Shown here: positions 1 through 10,406 of the stretch, one piece after another | Layout: each line of letters starts with the position of its first letter | Position numbering within the stretch: position 1 is the first letter of the stretch | Assembly: GCA_035630615.1 (NCBI GenBank) | Contig: DASQKI010000033.1 | Location: forward strand, 1 to 31,571 | Source: DATFRX01 sp035630615 | Lineage (GTDB): Bacteria > Actinomycetota > Actinomycetes > Propionibacteriales > Nocardioidaceae | DNA length: 31,571 nt | Direction of reading: 5' to 3' | Made by a program: the position numbers and the translations under genes | The notes under the pieces: generated by a model | Database searches by the model: none | Seen by the model: the letters and a program-made list of their open reading frames with translations, nothing else | Told to the model about the DNA's origin: nothing

Positions 1-411
1 AAGACCCGTCAGGCTCGGCCGCGACGTCTTCGTCCTTGTCGATCACGTCGTAGACCCGAAACCCGCGCGCCTCGTAGTTGGCCAGCGCGTGTGGGCCGTC
101 GAGGCTGCACGTGTGGACCCAGACACGGGAGGTGGGTGGGCCTCGACGTACCCGGCCGGAGTGCCGCGATGCCAGGCGACCCAGGTCTCGACGCCAGGAC
201 GTTCGAGGTACGACTGCCATTGTTCGCGGGTCCAACCGCGCCGGTCGACCCAATGCCAGTCGCCGCCGACCGCCGTGTAGAGGAACCGGCTGAACTCCGG
301 TGACGGGACTTCGGCCCGCACCACGTCGATGTCGTAGGGCGGTCGGGCGGGCCGCAGGTCCTGGGGGTCGGTCTGCTCGAGATAGGTCGTCCGGACGGTC
401 ACCGTGGGCAC
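1..411 (-). pseudogene. GNAT N-acetyltransferase, internal deletion plus frame change
   Basis: The first frame, from GTG at 411, reads an N-terminal GNAT half: RTTYLEQTDPQDL, then WHWVDRRGWTREQW and AGYVE at 142-156. After position 142 that frame becomes nonsense. A different frame from about 127 down to 1 reads the C-terminal half: RVWVHTCSLDGPHALANYEA followed by RGFRVYD. Between AGYVE and RVWVHTC a normal family member has roughly 35-40 residues, including the acetyl-CoA-binding Q/R-x-x-G-x-G/A loop. Here only about a dozen bases separate them. So the gene has lost its cofactor site and its frame in one internal deletion, with the junction within about 128-141. The substrate is unknown. 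The gene runs off the left edge. Family and deletion are well supported; the exact junction is inferred. Confidence 0.8.
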
Positions 412-417
412 CTGTCG

Positions 418-423
418 ACGATA
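418..423 (-). promoter_or_regulatory. -10 element TATCGT of the GNAT pseudogene
   Basis: TATCGT on the minus strand is followed by 6 nt and then GTG at 411, the spacing of a leaderless actinobacterial promoter. It supports GTG 411 as the original start. No good -35 is visible. Confidence 0.45.
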
Positions 424-799
424 ACGGCCCGGGGTTGTTCCACAGCGGTGGCCGGGTTGCGGTTGTCCCCAAGGCGGGGACATGTGCAGCGGTAAGACAG
501 ACGGAGGCGAGCCGGCTCATCAGTCCAAGTATTGGTCGCAGTAGTCCCACTGCGAGATCGGCTGCTCGTCCAAGCACTGGTCTCACTTCTCGTAGTTGTT
601 GGCCTCGTTGACGTAGGCGGTACAGGGGCGCGGCAGGTTAAACAGCAGCTCCGATGGAGGAATGAGGAGCGCTAACGGCTTCTCGTGCGACTCCATGTCT
701 GAGGATGCCGCCGCAGAACCCAGAGCAGGTTCATTCGCTCGACCTGACCTGACGGGACCAACGACCCGTCGTCGCGGGGACCATCGTCAGCCTTCCGGG
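424..799. other. Stretch without an intact gene
   Basis: No intact gene is recognisable. There is a small perfect hairpin, TGTCCCC/GGGGACA with a 5-nt loop, at 464-482. On the minus strand, one frame starting at ATG 696 reads about 37 codons that include AYVNEANNYEK, hits a stop, then continues in the same frame as DQCLDEQP and WDYCDQYLD before two more stops (near 522-560). The continuing Cys/Asp/Tyr-rich reading through a stop hints at a decayed secreted protein, but I recognise no family. Confidence 0.3.
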
Positions 800-805
800 T
801 AGCGT
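800..805 (+). promoter_or_regulatory. Possible -10 TAGCGT for the M28 peptidase
   Basis: TAGCGT matches the TANNNT -10 pattern seen elsewhere in the window. It would place the transcript start near 812, giving a 5' leader of about 26 nt before ATG 838. The -35 is poor. Confidence 0.3.
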
Positions 806-837
806 GGCGGCAGAGTCCGCGGCGGCTGGGGGTCGTG

Positions 838-1824
838 ATGCGAACGAGACTGTTGGTGGTGTTGGCGGTCACCAGCGCGGTGATGGTGGCCTGCACCGAC
901 GACGAGTCGGCGACCGAGGACCCGTCGGAATCCGCGACGTCGGCTGCGTCCGAAGCGTCGACCCCGGTTCCTTCGACGTCCGCCCCATCGGTTTCGTCCA
1001 ACCCGCCGACTCCGGTTCCACCACGGTTCGATCGCAGAGCCGCGATGCGCACGATTCGCTATCTCGCCGCCGGCGTCGGCCCGCGCGAGGCCGGGTCGGC
1101 GGCCTTCCGGCATGCGGCCGCCTGGGTGGAGGAGCGGCTGAGCAACCTGGGCTACGACATCACCCGGCAGCGGGTACGCGTGCCCGCCGGTGTCTCGTGG
1201 GGCATTCCAGTCGACGCCGGCTTCACCTCGAACATCGTGGCGACACCCTCCGACTTCGAGCCGGGTGAGCCCTACCGCATCGTCGGCGCCCACCTCGACA
1301 CGGTGCCGCAAGCGCCCGGCGCCGAGGACAACGCGTCCGGGATCTCGGTGATCCTCGAGCTCGCGCGGATGGCGACGGTCATCCCGACGCGGCTGCCGGT
1401 CGTCTTCGTGGCGTATGGCGGTGAGGAGCCGCGCGGCGACGGCGAGGCATGGCACCACTTCGGATCGAACGCCTACGTCGAGCGGATGTCGGCCGGAGAA
1501 CGTTCGGCGCTGCGCGGCATGGTCGCTCTCGACCGGGTCGGCGTGGGATCGGTCGTGCCGGTGTGTGAGGGCGGACTGGAGCCGCCGACGGTGCAGCGGT
1601 CTCTGCTGCGAACGGCCGCGCGCGACGACATTCCGGCGCAACCGTGCGAGGACCAGGCGAGCGACCACTGGTCGTTCGACCAAGCCGGCCTGCCCGCGGC
1701 CCGGGTCGGAAGCACACCGTACGCGGAGTATCACAGCTCCGCCGACCGTCCGAGGGTCGTCAACCCGGCGCAGCTAGGACGGGTTGGCCGCCTGATGTGG
1801 GCTTGGCTGGACCCGGGCCGTTAG
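838..1824 (+). CDS. M28-family zinc aminopeptidase, lipoprotein
   Basis: A 328-aa predicted lipoprotein that should hydrolyse N-terminal residues of peptides outside the membrane. Residues 1-19 form a lipoprotein signal with lipobox VMVAC (Cys19). Residues 20-63 are a Ser/Thr/Pro-rich linker. The M28 domain follows with the expected zinc ligands in order: His152 in GAHLDT, Asp164 in GAEDNASG, the Glu pair 196-197 in YGGEEP (catalytic base and ligand), Asp in ALDRVG and His in EYHSSAD. Length is normal for a single-domain family member. GTG at 835 is an alternative start one codon upstream. It converges with the CapA gene 11 nt away. The natural substrate cannot be told from sequence. Confidence 0.88.
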   Translation: MRTRLLVVLAVTSAVMVACTDDESATEDPSESATSAASEASTPVPSTSAPSVSSNPPTPVPPRFDRRAAMRTIRYLAAGVGPREAGSAAFRHAAAWVEERLSNLGYDITRQRVRVPAGVSWGIPVDAGFTSNIVATPSDFEPGEPYRIVGAHLDTVPQAPGAEDNASGISVILELARMATVIPTRLPVVFVAYGGEEPRGDGEAWHHFGSNAYVERMSAGERSALRGMVALDRVGVGSVVPVCEGGLEPPTVQRSLLRTAARDDIPAQPCEDQASDHWSFDQAGLPAARVGSTPYAEYHSSADRPRVVNPAQLGRVGRLMWAWLDPGR

Positions 1825-1835
1825 CGCAACTGCCG

Positions 1836-3227
1836 TCATCGCCGAAGTGGCGGATCGCTCGCGGACCACAGCCGGTCCAGCGTCGCGTCGGCGCGCGGGC
1901 CGGCTGCGGTACGCGGCGCGAAGTCACCGCCGATGACGTAGGGCACGAAGCGCGCCGACATCACCTCTGATCCCCACAGCACCGCCTCGAGAACCACACC
2001 CTCTTCGGTCTCCTGCGAGAAGTCCATGTCGAACACGAAGTTGCCGAGCGAATGCGCGACCAGCCGCCCCTGATGGAGCTGGACGCCCTGCACCCAATGC
2101 GGATGTCCCCCGACAACCAGGTCGGCGCCAGCGTCGATCATCGCGGCACCGACGCGACGCTGATCCGGCACCGGGACATTGGTGTACTGGTCGCCCCAGT
2201 GCGGCAGGGCGATTACGACGTCGGTGCGTTGGCCCAGCTGGCGGATCGTGTCGGTGAGCCGGCGTAGGTCGCTGCGGCTGAGCGGTCCGGTGCGCGGCGC
2301 CATGCGCACCTCCGCCGCCCCGAACCGCCTCGCCGTCGCTCGGGGCGTCTCGCCGATGGCGTTGAAGGCGACGAAGCCGATCCGAACGCCGCCGCGCTCG
2401 ATGACCACGGGCCGCCAGGCCGCCGTAGCGTCGACGCCCGCGCCGACCGTGCGAATCGGCGAACGATCGAGGCGCCTCAGCGTCTGCCGCAGCGCCGCTG
2501 GACCGTAGTCGCCGGTGTGGTTGTTGGCCAGCGACAGCAGGTCGAAGCCGGCCGCGGCGAGCCCGGGAACGACGGCTGGGTCGGCGGCGAACGAGTCGTC
2601 GCCCGGCTGCTGCGGCGATCCGTCCTCGGCCAGCGTGCTCTCGAGGTTGCCGACGGTCAGGTCCGCAGATCGCAGACGAGCCGCGAACGGTCGCAACGGT
2701 GCGGCCGGGTCGTCGGCATGAGTGTCGCCGACCCCGCGGCCGAGCATGATGTCGCCGACGATCGTCAGCGTGGTGACCTCACCGACCGGATGGCTCGCGG
2801 TCGTGGTCAGCGGATATCGCGCCGGCGCCCGGAGCGGGTCGACGCCACCGACCCGGACCGGCTGCACGATGGGGCGCAGGTCGGACGCGGATCCGATCGC
2901 GAGTACGTCCGGATTCCCGGCCGCCGCTCGGATCGCGCCGCCGCCGCGTCGTACCCGGACGACGCCGCCGTCCTGACCGAGGTCCGACCAGCGCATCGAC
3001 TCCCCCGAGATGAGCCGTCGGGCAACGGATTCGCTGATCGACAGGGCCGGACGATGCACGTCGATCGCCAGCGCCAACGGCTGGTGGGAGGTGGCATCGG
3101 GGGACTGAGACTCGGTCGGTGCCGCCGTCGGATCCGGCATCGGTCGAGGCTCGTCGTCGGAGCCGTCCGAGCAGCCTGCGACGACGATGACGAGTGCCGC
3201 TATCCACGCTGTACGCCGGGTCCCCAC
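1836..3227 (-). CDS. CapA-family (PGA_cap) metallophosphatase-like lipoprotein
   Basis: A 463-aa protein of the poly-gamma-glutamate CapA family, which has a calcineurin-like metallophosphatase fold. The signal peptide ends in lipobox VVAGC (Cys19), followed by a Pro/Asp/Ser-rich linker to about residue 50. Residues 51-140 (ALSISESVARRLISGE, then WSDLG) resemble the periplasmic phosphate-binding-like module fused to CapA in many actinobacteria. The catalytic domain starts near 155 with metal-site motifs VGDIMLGRG (Asp159), GNLES (194-197), LANNHTGDYG (His237), LPHWGDQY and GGHPHWVQG. No capB, capC or capE genes are nearby, so gamma-polyglutamate synthesis is not supported. A cell-envelope hydrolase role is more plausible. 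It is divergent from topA. GTG start at 3227 is favoured by a -10 element 6 nt upstream. Confidence 0.87.
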   Translation of the reverse strand: MGTRRTAWIAALVIVVAGCSDGSDDEPRPMPDPTAAPTESQSPDATSHQPLALAIDVHRPALSISESVARRLISGESMRWSDLGQDGGVVRVRRGGGAIRAAAGNPDVLAIGSASDLRPIVQPVRVGGVDPLRAPARYPLTTTASHPVGEVTTLTIVGDIMLGRGVGDTHADDPAAPLRPFAARLRSADLTVGNLESTLAEDGSPQQPGDDSFAADPAVVPGLAAAGFDLLSLANNHTGDYGPAALRQTLRRLDRSPIRTVGAGVDATAAWRPVVIERGGVRIGFVAFNAIGETPRATARRFGAAEVRMAPRTGPLSRSDLRRLTDTIRQLGQRTDVVIALPHWGDQYTNVPVPDQRRVGAAMIDAGADLVVGGHPHWVQGVQLHQGRLVAHSLGNFVFDMDFSQETEEGVVLEAVLWGSEVMSARFVPYVIGGDFAPRTAAGPRADATLDRLWSASDPPLRR

Positions 3228-3233
3228 GGCTCG

Positions 3234-3239
3234 ACCGTA
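3234..3239 (-). promoter_or_regulatory. -10 element TACGGT, leaderless capA-like gene
   Basis: TACGGT lies 6 nt before GTG 3227 on the minus strand, so the transcript probably starts at or beside the start codon. The -35 region is weak. Confidence 0.5.
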
Positions 3240-3346
3240 CGCCCTTCGACACCGCCCAGACGCCGCGTGATTTGGCGCGGCGCGTTACCGTGTCCCCTTG
3301 TCCGGTCGAACTAATTCCTACGACCCGTACCCCTCCAGGAGAAACC

Positions 3347-6022
<2,676 letters not shown>

Positions 6023-6033
6023 CGGAGGGCGCC

Positions 6034-6411
6034 ATGGCGTCATTGCACGAGATCGTGATCGACTGCGAGCACGCCCCGTCGCTCGCTCGCTTCTGGGCGG
6101 CGGCCCTCGACGGTTACGAGATCCGCCCGTACGACGATGCCGAGATCGCCGAACTCGCCGCAAAGGGGCTCACTCCTGAAACCGACCCGGTGGTGATGCT
6201 CGACGGTCCCGGACCGGTCGTGTGCTGCCAGCAGGTGCCCGAGCCGAAGGTGGCCAAGAATCGAGTCCATGTCGACGTCATGTCTGCGGACCGGCGAGCG
6301 GAGGTCGACGGGCTGGTCGGGCTCGGTGCGTCGGTCGCGCACGAGTTCGACGGTTGGACCCTCATGCAGGACCCCGAAGGCAACGAGTTCTGCGTCACCG
6401 ACTCCCGCTAG
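6034..6411 (+). CDS. VOC (glyoxalase-like) superfamily protein
   Basis: A 125-aa single-domain protein of the glyoxalase/bleomycin-resistance (VOC) fold, of the common actinobacterial type beginning LHEIVIDCEHAPSLARFW and ending with a QDPEGNEFCV strand. GGAGG sits just before ATG 6034. The middle reads VCCQQVPEPK and NRVHVDVMSADR, typical of glyoxalase-6-like proteins. His and Glu at the usual metal positions can be pointed to (HVDV, GNEF), but no substrate can be named. Eleven bases after topA, so probably co-transcribed. Ends 5 nt from the stop of the convergent histidine kinase. Confidence 0.85.
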   Translation: MASLHEIVIDCEHAPSLARFWAAALDGYEIRPYDDAEIAELAAKGLTPETDPVVMLDGPGPVVCCQQVPEPKVAKNRVHVDVMSADRRAEVDGLVGLGASVAHEFDGWTLMQDPEGNEFCVTDSR

Positions 6412-6416
6412 GCGAG

Positions 6417-7487
6417 TCAGCGACGAAGCCGCAGCTCGAACGCGCAACCCGCGCCGGATGACGCCGGGGAAGTGACGGTGACGTCGCCGCCATGAGCGCG
6501 CGCGATCTGGCGGGCGATCGGCAGGCCGAGTCCGGTGCCGTCGCTGTCGGTGGGCCCGCGCCAGAAACGTTCGAAGACGTGGTCGCGATCCTCGGCCGCG
6601 ATGCCCGGACCGTCGTCGGTGACCTCGACACTCGCGTGATGTTCGTCCAGGGCGACGTGCACATCAACCGACGTGCCTTCGGGCGCGTGGCGGACGGCGT
6701 TGTCGACGATGTTGGCGATGGCGCGTCTCACCATGGGCTCGTCGAGGGTGCAGACGACGGTCTCGGGTCCGCTGACCGACAGCGCGACGGCGCGCGGCTC
6801 GGCGCCGGGACGGACCTCGTCGACGACGCCTCGCACGATCGCTGCCAGGTCGGCCGGATGTCGGTCCAGGGTCCGAGCCCGGCCACGGGCGTCGAGGAGG
6901 AGCTCGTCGACCGTCGCCGTCAGCCGGGCGGCGGCGGACTTGGAGCGCTCCAGGCCCTGTCGGTAGAGCTCGACCGTCGGCTCCGGATGCGCGAGGAGCA
7001 CGTCGGCGTTGGTCGACAGGACCGCGAGAGGAGTGCGGAGCCCGTGACTGGTCTCCTCGATCAACCGCTGCTGGGTCGTCGCCGATCTCTCCAAGCGGTC
7101 CAGCATCGAATCGAAACTGGCGGCGAGCGACACGACCTCGCTCGGGCCGTGGTCGAGATCGATCCGCCGGCCGAGGTCCGATGCCTCGATGTCTTCGGCG
7201 ACCGCTCGTACTCTCTCGATCGGGCGCACCGCCCGCCCGGCCAACCACCACGCGAGTAGTGCCGCGACCGGTGCGAGAGCGACGACGGTCCAGGCAGACC
7301 ACGACAGATCGTGGTCGGAGGTCTGCGACGCGACCTCGACGCCGTCGCGGTCCTCCACCTGCTCGTCCTCGGTCACGGTCGTTACCCCGAAGAGGAGCAG
7401 CGCGGGCACGTAGATGGCGAGGAAGCCGAGAACGGCCAGCCGGACCCGCAGCGACGTCCACAGCCGGGACCACGATGCCCGGCTCAT
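6417..7487 (-). CDS. Two-component sensor histidine kinase
   Basis: A 356-aa membrane kinase. TM1 spans about residues 15-38 and TM2 about 63-87. The roughly 25-residue extracytoplasmic loop between them is short and acidic (TEDEQVEDRDG), too small for a classical sensor domain. HAMP covers about 86-138. The phosphoacceptor is His148 in SHGLRTPLA, where the usual Glu/Asp after His is Gly. The catalytic domain shows the N box (NIVDNAVRHAP), G1 (DDGPGI) and G2 (GTGLGLPIA). It overlaps the response-regulator gene by 4 nt (ATGA), so translation is coupled and the pair is cognate. The signal is unknown. Its co-transcription with an extracytoplasmic serine hydrolase suggests a cell-wall or beta-lactam-like cue (inference). 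Confidence 0.93.
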   Translation of the reverse strand: MSRASWSRLWTSLRVRLAVLGFLAIYVPALLLFGVTTVTEDEQVEDRDGVEVASQTSDHDLSWSAWTVVALAPVAALLAWWLAGRAVRPIERVRAVAEDIEASDLGRRIDLDHGPSEVVSLAASFDSMLDRLERSATTQQRLIEETSHGLRTPLAVLSTNADVLLAHPEPTVELYRQGLERSKSAAARLTATVDELLLDARGRARTLDRHPADLAAIVRGVVDEVRPGAEPRAVALSVSGPETVVCTLDEPMVRRAIANIVDNAVRHAPEGTSVDVHVALDEHHASVEVTDDGPGIAAEDRDHVFERFWRGPTDSDGTGLGLPIARQIARAHGGDVTVTSPASSGAGCAFELRLRR

Positions 7488-8155
7488 GACAGCCCTCGCA
7501 GCCGGTAGCCGGCGCCGACGATCGTCTCGATCGGATCGGGCTCACCGAGCTTGCGTCGCAGGCGGCTGAGGATGACGCGGACCGACGACGTGAAGGGATC
7601 GGCGTTGGCATCCCACACATGCTCGAGCAGGTCTTCGGTCGACAGCACCCGGTCGGGATGGTGCATGAAGTAGCGGAGCAGAGCGTACTCGCGGGCCGTG
7701 AGGTCGAGGGCGGCCCCGGATCGCCAGGCCTGGTGCGCCGCGACGTCGAGTGTCAGGTCGCCGACTCGCAGGGTCGAACCGGAGGCGTCGTCGCGACGGG
7801 TGAGGGCGCGTAGCCGGGCCACCAGCTCGGCGAAGTCGAACGGCTTGACGAGGTAGTCGTCGGCCCCCGCGTCGAGCCCGGCGACTCGGTCGACGACGCC
7901 GTCGCGGGCGGTCAGGGCCAGCATGCGGCGAGGCCGCCGCAGGTCGGAGTCGACCCCCAGTCGTCGGATGAGGTCGAGTCCGTCGCCGTCGGGCAGCCCG
8001 AGATCGAAGCAACCGACGTCGTAGTCGTAGACCCGGAGCAGCTCCTCGGCCTCGGCATGGGAGCGGGCCAGGTCGACGGCGTACGACTCGTTGCGGAGCC
8101 CAAGGGTGATCACCTCGGCGAGGTCGCCGTCGTCCTCGACTAGCAGGATGCGCAT
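7484..8155 (-). CDS. OmpR/PhoB-family response regulator
   Basis: A 223-aa regulator. The receiver domain (1-115) has the acidic pocket D8/D9, phosphoacceptor Asp51 in CFDLGLPDGDG, Thr in ALTARDG and Lys in DYLVKPFDF. A winged-helix DNA-binding domain covers about 125-222 (LTAREYALLRYFMHHP, then VDANADPF and VILSRLRRKLG). The start is ATG 8155 because MRILLVEDD is the canonical family N-terminus; the frame is open further upstream but without domain content. It lies 26 nt after the serine hydrolase and overlaps the kinase start. The direct repeat at 9918-9935 upstream of the operon is a candidate autoregulatory site. Confidence 0.94.
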   Translation of the reverse strand: MRILLVEDDGDLAEVITLGLRNESYAVDLARSHAEAEELLRVYDYDVGCFDLGLPDGDGLDLIRRLGVDSDLRRPRRMLALTARDGVVDRVAGLDAGADDYLVKPFDFAELVARLRALTRRDDASGSTLRVGDLTLDVAAHQAWRSGAALDLTAREYALLRYFMHHPDRVLSTEDLLEHVWDANADPFTSSVRVILSRLRRKLGEPDPIETIVGAGYRLRGLS

Positions 8156-8181
8156 GCGTTGAGTCTCGCAGCGGTCGGCGG

Positions 8182-9894
8182 TCAGGTCCGGCGCCGAGCC
8201 GTTGCCGAGCCGCTCGGCCCGCTCACCGTCATGCGGCCGTCGCCGAACCGCACGACGACCTCGGCACCGGTGCCGGTGGGATCGTCCGGGCGATAGGCCT
8301 GAGACCCGGTTGGAACGACGAGCAGGGTCGGTGGGGTGGTGGCCAGCTCGACCGCGGCGACACCTCCGACCTCGTCGACCGCGTACCACGCCAGCATCGC
8401 GGACCGGCCGGACCGGACCTCGACGTACGTACGCAGCTCGCCGTCATCGACGATCGTGCCGATGACATCGACGTCGATCGGCCCGCCGACCTCGGACTCC
8501 AGGGCACGACGCTCCTGTCGGCCCTGTCTCGTCTCGCCCGCGAGCAGAGCGGCGACTCTCATCTCGTGCCTTGCCAACTCGACGTCGGTGACTCCCGGTG
8601 GGGGCGGGAAGAGGCTCGCGACGGCACGTGGCCCGTGGGCCGTGATCGTGAGGTCTTTGCCGCGGCGGGTCACGTCGTAGGAACCGCCATGCGGGAGCTC
8701 GTACGCTCCGACGACGGACCGGAGCTCGGCTGGGTCGATGTCGATGGCCGGGACGCGCGGCTTGGGGATCGGTCGGCCCGCGATCAGGGCGGGCGCGATG
8801 ACCCGCACGAGGTCGCCGGCCGTGATGGCCGCGGTGTTCGACGCCACGGTGACGACCCGCCCGCTCTCGGGAAGCCAGCCGACGACCACGTCGTGTCCGA
8901 TGTCGCCACCGCCGCCGGCCGCCGTGAGCAGCGGCTCGCCGTAGATCGAGCGGTCCACCGCCACCCAACCCGGCGTCTCGCTCGTGCCGTCGCCGTGATC
9001 GAAGCCGGGTCGGCCGAGTGCGTCCGTCGACGCCGCCGACACGATCCGCCCGGTGAAGAGCGCGTACGTCCAGGTCGCGAGGTCCGGCATCGTCATCGCC
9101 AGGTCGCCGTTGCCGGCCAACGCCCAGTGCGGTCCGGCGAAGTCGCCGAGCTGGTGGGTCCGGCCGCTGTCGAGGTAACCGACGGCGCGTGGCCCTGGGG
9201 CGGCCGGCTCGCCCTCCCAGAACCCGCCCGCGACATCGCCTCCCGGCAGGGTCAGGATCCGCGACGCGATGTAGCGCCGATAGCCGTGGGGCGCCACTTC
9301 GTCGATGATCAGCGCCAGCAGGGTGTAGCCGGCGTTGGAGTACGCGTAGTCCGAGCCCGGCGGGAACGCGAGTGCGAGTCGTCCGATCGCTGTCACGGCG
9401 GCCCGTCGGCTCAGGGGCCGGTGGTCGGCGCCGTGGGATCCGGTCAGCCCGCTCGTGTGGAGCAGCAGCTGGCGTACCGTCGCCCGCGCCGCGGGTCCCT
9501 CGAGTCCGGGCACCAGCTCACCGGCGCGGGCGAGGAGGCTCAGGCGCCCCGCATCGACCAGGGCATAGATCGCCGCAGCCGTGACGGCCTTGCTGATCGA
9601 CCCGATGCTGAAGACGGTGTCGCTCGTGTTCGCGGTCTGGGTCGCGCGGTCGCCCCACCCGTAGCCGGCGCGGCATTCGAACCCGCCGTCGGTCGAGATG
9701 GTGATCGTGCCGCTGAAGCCGGCCCGCTCCCACGCGCCGAGTCGAGCGTCGAGCGCGGGGTCGCAGTCGGTGGCGGCGGTGTCCGGAGCGGCGGTCGTGG
9801 TCCGATGATCCGGGTCCGAAGCCCCGCCGTCCGTACAGCCCGACGTCGCCAGCGCCGCTGCGAGCAGGACGCCGATAAGTGTGTTCACGTTCAC
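8182..9894 (-). CDS. Beta-lactamase-family serine hydrolase, lipoprotein
   Basis: A 570-aa lipoprotein of the class C beta-lactamase / DD-peptidase fold (PF00144). Lipobox TSGC gives Cys20. The catalytic S-x-x-K is Ser99-Lys102 in SIGSISKAV, and Y-x-N is Tyr185-Asn187 in YAYSNAGY. The third motif is probably the Gly-rich GGGGDIGHD segment. The catalytic domain ends near residue 370. The remaining 200 or so residues form a beta-rich C-terminal part, as in many EstB/Pab87-like esterases and peptidases. The start GTG 9894 is supported by a -10 element 7 nt upstream. It heads the operon with the regulator and kinase, so it may be target and possibly part of the sensing circuit (inference). Whether it cleaves peptidoglycan, esters or lactams is open. 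Confidence 0.88.
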   Translation of the reverse strand: MNVNTLIGVLLAAALATSGCTDGGASDPDHRTTTAAPDTAATDCDPALDARLGAWERAGFSGTITISTDGGFECRAGYGWGDRATQTANTSDTVFSIGSISKAVTAAAIYALVDAGRLSLLARAGELVPGLEGPAARATVRQLLLHTSGLTGSHGADHRPLSRRAAVTAIGRLALAFPPGSDYAYSNAGYTLLALIIDEVAPHGYRRYIASRILTLPGGDVAGGFWEGEPAAPGPRAVGYLDSGRTHQLGDFAGPHWALAGNGDLAMTMPDLATWTYALFTGRIVSAASTDALGRPGFDHGDGTSETPGWVAVDRSIYGEPLLTAAGGGGDIGHDVVVGWLPESGRVVTVASNTAAITAGDLVRVIAPALIAGRPIPKPRVPAIDIDPAELRSVVGAYELPHGGSYDVTRRGKDLTITAHGPRAVASLFPPPPGVTDVELARHEMRVAALLAGETRQGRQERRALESEVGGPIDVDVIGTIVDDGELRTYVEVRSGRSAMLAWYAVDEVGGVAAVELATTPPTLLVVPTGSQAYRPDDPTGTGAEVVVRFGDGRMTVSGPSGSATARRRT

Positions 9895-9901
9895 AGCCGA
9901 G

Positions 9902-9907
9902 ACCGTA
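9902..9907 (-). promoter_or_regulatory. -10 element TACGGT of the hydrolase/two-component operon
   Basis: TACGGT with 7 nt to GTG 9894 gives a leaderless transcript. There is no consensus -35. Its place is taken by the direct repeat at 9918-9935, the layout expected for activator-dependent promoters. Confidence 0.5.
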
Positions 9908-9917
9908 GGAGTCGCGA

Positions 9918-9935
9918 TGTGAACCTGCTGTGAAC
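9918..9935 (-). promoter_or_regulatory. Direct repeat GTTCACA x2, 11-bp period, Pho-box-like
   Basis: Read on the minus strand: GTTCACA, 4 nt, GTTCACA. One helical turn (11 bp) separates the copies and the block overlaps the -35 position. OmpR-family regulators bind such head-to-tail repeats; known actinobacterial PhoP sites use TCACAGC or GTTCAC units at 11-bp spacing. Two GTTCAC hexamers also lie in opposite orientation at 9883-9894, over the start codon. The likely binder is the operon's own regulator or PhoP. Confidence 0.55.
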
Positions 9936-9963
9936 GACCGCCAGCTGCCGATGTGCCGGGCGG

Positions 9964-10395
9964 TCAGCCGGCCTCGACGAACTCCTTGAGCCCGCGCAGC
10001 ATCATCGACCAGTTGTCTCGGGAGTGCTCCGCGGCGGCCGCACTGGGGTTGTTGTCCTGCGTCAACACCACGTGGGTTTCGTCGCCGCTCGGCTCGAGCC
10101 GATAGGTCACCGTGTGGTAGTTCTCCGGGACGTCAGGTTGGCCGGTCAACGGGCTGTAGTGCGTGACCCGCAGGAGCTGCGGCGGCTCGTACGCGACGAC
10201 CTGCCCCTTGTCCTCGTAGGCCCGGCCCTCGTATTCGCCCCGCCATACGATCGGTCCGCCGACGACCCAATCGGTGACCACCTCGGCCCCGAACATGTAC
10301 TCGCGGACCTGAGCCGGATCGGTCAGCGCACTCCACACCCGCTCGGGCGGTGCCGCGACGTCGGTCTCCACGGTGGCGATGTGGTCGGTCATCAT
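9964..10395 (-). CDS. AHSA1/SRPBCC-family protein
   Basis: A 143-aa protein with the START-like helix-grip fold of the Aha1/SRPBCC group. It begins TDVAAPPERVWSALTDPA, continues with VGGPIVWRGEYEG and LLRVTHYSP, and ends in a long C-terminal helix, NWSMMLRGLKEFVEA. The start is ATG 10395 (or 10392 in the tandem ATG), with a GAGAGGG ribosome site close upstream. It lies 11 nt after the DUF3224 gene, so one transcript. Family members bind hydrophobic ligands or stabilise partners. No specific ligand can be given. Confidence 0.88.
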   Translation of the reverse strand: MMTDHIATVETDVAAPPERVWSALTDPAQVREYMFGAEVVTDWVVGGPIVWRGEYEGRAYEDKGQVVAYEPPQLLRVTHYSPLTGQPDVPENYHTVTYRLEPSGDETHVVLTQDNNPSAAAAEHSRDNWSMMLRGLKEFVEAG

Positions 10396-10406
10396 GCCCT
10401 CTCGGA

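Noticed and set aside
464..482. 7-bp hairpin TGTCCCC/GGGGACA as a terminator
   Set aside because: No T tract and no gene ends there on either strand; kept only as a note.
3194..3346. Upstream extension of the topA frame
   Set aside because: It would overlap the CapA start and has no ribosome site; GTG 3347 has AGGAG at ideal spacing and starts the family N-terminus.
8566..9933. Long plus-strand open frame opposite the serine hydrolase
   Set aside because: Low-complexity Arg/Gly/Asp composition and no motif; the minus strand carries signal peptide and catalytic motifs.
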